From Kiritimatiellia bacterium (lineage in GTDB: Bacteria > Verrucomicrobiota > Kiritimatiellia > RFP12 > UBA3636): a stretch of 6,994 nt of DNA. Both the position numbers and the translations under genes were made by a program. The stretch spans positions 1 through 6,994 of the forward strand of contig JAFPUX010000205.1 of assembly GCA_017413145.1 (NCBI GenBank), read 5' to 3'. Of the stretch, positions 5,838 to 6,994 are shown one piece after another (within the stretch, counting starts at the first letter, position 1; each line of letters opens with the position of its first letter). Below the pieces are notes generated by a model. It worked only from the letters and a program-made list of their open reading frames with translations. It had not been told where the DNA came from and made no database searches.

Positions 5838-6668
5838 TCAGTCGCCGCCGGCGGCGGGGGCGAGGCCGTGCTTCGCCTTGAGCGAGTCGAGGGTTCCGTC
5901 CGCGGCCATTCCGGCGAGGGCGGCGTCCACGAAGGCGAGCAGGTCGTCCTGCCCCTTTCGCAGGAGGACGCCGATTTCGCCGTGTGTGAACGGCTCGGCG
6001 AGGAGCGGCGCCGCCAGACGCGGATCGTTCCGGACGTACCACGGCGCCTCGACGATCTCCGTGATCATCACGTCGGCCGCCCCTTCGGCCACGAGCGAGG
6101 GGATCTCCTCGTTGCGCGGATGGACGGCGAGCCCGGCGTGCGGGAGGTTCTTCCGGGCGAACGCCTCGTTGAGCCCGCCGGGGTTGACCAGGACGCGGAC
6201 GTCCGGCCGGTCGATGTCGTCAAGCGAACGGAAGCGGCCGGCGTCCTCGGCCCGGCAGAGGATGGTCTTCCCGTTGGCCAGATAGCCGTCGGACATGTCC
6301 ATCGTCTCGCGGCGGGCGTCGGTGACGGTGATGCCCCCGATGGCGAGATCGAAGACCGGCGGGTCGGCCTGGACGTCCGCGGCGAGCGTCGGCCACGAGG
6401 TCTGCACGAACTCGGCGCGGACGCCCATCCTGGCGGCGATCCGCTCCGCGACCTCGATGCCGAAGCCCTCCCAGCGGCCCGTCTCCGGGTCGCGCCAGGT
6501 GAGCGGCCGGTAGTCGCCCGTGCTGCCCACAAGAAGGACGCCCCGCGCCTCGATGCGGGCGACGGCCGGACGCGCCGGACGCGCGCCCTCTTGCGGCCGC
6601 GGGGAGACGCAACCGCCCGCCAGCAGCAGCAGCAGGAAGACCGCAATCAACGGTTTGAAGAAGGTCAT
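5838..6668 (-). CDS. PheC-like cyclohexadienyl dehydratase / SBP_bac_3 family lipoprotein
   Basis: A 276-aa lipoprotein with the family 3 solute-binding fold. MTFFKPLIAVFLLLLLAGGC is a classic signal peptide with lipobox LAGGC, so lipidation would be at C20 and the mature protein sits in the periplasm. The body follows the periplasmic cyclohexadienyl dehydratase PheC closely: STGDYRPLTWRDPETGRWEGF (49-69), VQTSWPTLAADV (88-99), AIGGITVTDARRE (109-121), VRVLVNPGGLNEAFARKNL (157-175) and ADVMITEIVEAPW (198-210). PheC converts prephenate to phenylpyruvate and arogenate to phenylalanine; its catalytic Glu lies in the TDAIEA motif, here TEIVEA with E207 kept. The family evolved from amino-acid-binding proteins, and no ABC permease or ATPase is adjacent, which favours an enzyme over a transporter subunit. 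ATG 6668 is preferred over ATG 6677 because AGGA lies 8 nt before it. The hairpin and 167-bp gap that follow suggest partial independence from the GH3 gene. Confidence 0.83.
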   Translation of the reverse strand: MTFFKPLIAVFLLLLLAGGCVSPRPQEGARPARPAVARIEARGVLLVGSTGDYRPLTWRDPETGRWEGFGIEVAERIAARMGVRAEFVQTSWPTLAADVQADPPVFDLAIGGITVTDARRETMDMSDGYLANGKTILCRAEDAGRFRSLDDIDRPDVRVLVNPGGLNEAFARKNLPHAGLAVHPRNEEIPSLVAEGAADVMITEIVEAPWYVRNDPRLAAPLLAEPFTHGEIGVLLRKGQDDLLAFVDAALAGMAADGTLDSLKAKHGLAPAAGGD

Positions 6669-6712
6669 GACGCGCATCCTACCATATCCTTGGCGGAAGC
6701 GAAAGCGGCGGG

Positions 6713-6832
6713 CTAGAACCGCAGGATGGCGGAGTCGTCGTCCTGGAAGGCGTTGGAGGCCTCGAGCCGGCGGCGAAGCGATTCGAAGGAGCTTCCGACG
6801 AGGAGACGCCCGAAGTCCCACAGCCGCACCAT
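6713..6832 (-). CDS. Short hypothetical ORF or gene remnant
   Basis: Read leftward from ATG 6832, this encodes 39 residues, beginning MVRLWDFGRLLVGSSFESLR and ending AFQDDDSAILRF. Thirty-five of 39 codons end in G or C, far above the base composition of the stretch, so it looks like once-coding sequence rather than chance. The frame continues upstream to ATG 6928, but that extension (SIPKSIILDFGIFQNRPDS) runs through the AT-rich inverted repeats and looks non-coding. No ribosome site precedes ATG 6832 and I recognise no family. It may be the 3' end of a gene truncated by the AT-rich segment, or a very small protein. It ends 44 nt before the PheC-like start. Confidence 0.35.
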   Translation of the reverse strand: MVRLWDFGRLLVGSSFESLRRRLEASNAFQDDDSAILRF

Positions 6833-6861
6833 CGCAGTCCAAACGGCACGGGACGGTGTTG

Positions 6862-6925
6862 CCAAAATCGAGTCAGGTCTATTTTGGAAGATACCAAAAT
6901 CGAGTATGATTGATTTTGGAATTGA
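6862..6925. repeat. Two AT-rich 32-bp units of alternating CCAAAAT / ATTTTGG
   Basis: Two adjacent 32-bp units (6862-6893 and 6894-6925) agree at 24 of 32 positions. Each reads CCAAAATCGAGT, seven variable bases, ATTTTGGAA, then four variable bases. Within each unit the arms are inverted repeats (CCAAAAT with ATTTTGG, 12 nt apart). The right arm of unit 1 also pairs with the left arm of unit 2, 6 nt apart, giving four regularly spaced half-sites. In this GC-rich context it is likely a promoter/operator region or the end of a mobile element. A TATGAT hexamer (6905-6910) could be a rightward -10, without a good -35. Confidence 0.7.
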
Positions 6926-6947
6926 CATGGAAGCGACCGGCCGGGTG

Positions 6948-6994
6948 AAGCGCCGAAGCCGCCGCGCCGCGGGACGCGGCGCGGGCGGCTTCCA
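6948..6994. repeat. Dispersed hairpin repeat, copy 2 (near-perfect stem, reaches window end)
   Basis: Second copy of the 47-bp element at 932-978. Its left arm (6955-6971) pairs fully with its right arm (6975-6992) through 17 base pairs, with one bulged G and a GGA loop, so this copy looks like the intact form. It ends at the window edge, so the element may continue; copy 1 goes on with ACTTTCGAGTTCGAG. It borders the AT-rich repeat block. Confidence 0.75.

Noticed and set aside
5671..6042. Upstream extension of the GH3 reading frame
   Set aside because: The added residues are arginine/proline-rich noise overlapping the PheC-like gene, and a strong AGGAG site fits ATG 5670.
5724..6716. 330-codon rightward open frame opposite the PheC-like gene
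   Set aside because: The reverse strand encodes a lipoprotein with many conserved motifs; this frame is a composition shadow.
6669..6842. Upstream extension of the PheC-like reading frame
   Set aside because: It would bury a perfect lipoprotein signal peptide inside a basic N-terminal stretch; ATG 6668 has a properly spaced AGGA.
6862..6925. Possible mini CRISPR array
   Set aside because: The two units are directly adjacent and internally palindromic, with no unique spacers and no cas genes.
6922..6927. Perfect TTGACA as a rightward -35 box
   Set aside because: The sequence 15-19 bp downstream is GC-rich and has no -10-like hexamer.

Overview
The window is very GC-rich bacterial DNA, with strongly G/C-biased third codon positions and only two AT-rich islands (about 1470-1530 and 6861-6930). 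A lipobox-bearing lipoprotein, a DUF3793-flavodoxin pair and a non-secreted family 3 glycosidase suggest a diderm anaerobe of gut, rumen or sediment. A Verrucomicrobiota, Kiritimatiellota or Lentisphaerota-like lineage is my guess, not something the sequence proves.

Layout. Positions 1-884 (+) carry a patatin-like phospholipase whose start lies before the window. Positions 885-1010 are a convergent intergenic gap holding one copy of a hairpin repeat that recurs at 6948-6994. Positions 1011-1432 (-) are a broken class I SAM methyltransferase: the N-terminus and the C-terminal two thirds remain, but the SAM-binding core is deleted out of frame. Between it and the next genes (1433-1536) is a compact divergent control region. 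It holds two sigma70-type promoters, both placed so close to their ATGs that the mRNAs would be leaderless or nearly so, and two tandem TTAGAC-type palindromes. The better palindrome fills the spacer of the rightward promoter. That promoter drives a DUF3793 protein (1537-2202) and a flavodoxin (2250-2687), followed by hairpins and a rho-independent terminator.

The rest reads leftward: a PheC-like periplasmic binding-fold lipoprotein (5838-6668), a GH3 beta-glycosidase (3496-5670) and a DedA/VTT-type membrane protein (2796-3443). The last two are probably co-transcribed. Upstream of the PheC-like gene are a short ORF or gene remnant (6713-6832), an AT-rich pair of 32-bp units built from alternating CCAAAAT and ATTTTGG half-sites, and the second hairpin repeat copy at the window edge.

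Functional reading. The most coherent unit is the DUF3793-flavodoxin operon under a palindromic operator resembling DtxR-family metal-regulator sites. This suggests a metal-limitation response in which flavodoxin replaces ferredoxin and the uncharacterised DUF3793 protein works alongside it. The other genes look like ordinary metabolic and envelope functions. No CRISPR array, tRNA, rRNA or complete insertion sequence was seen.
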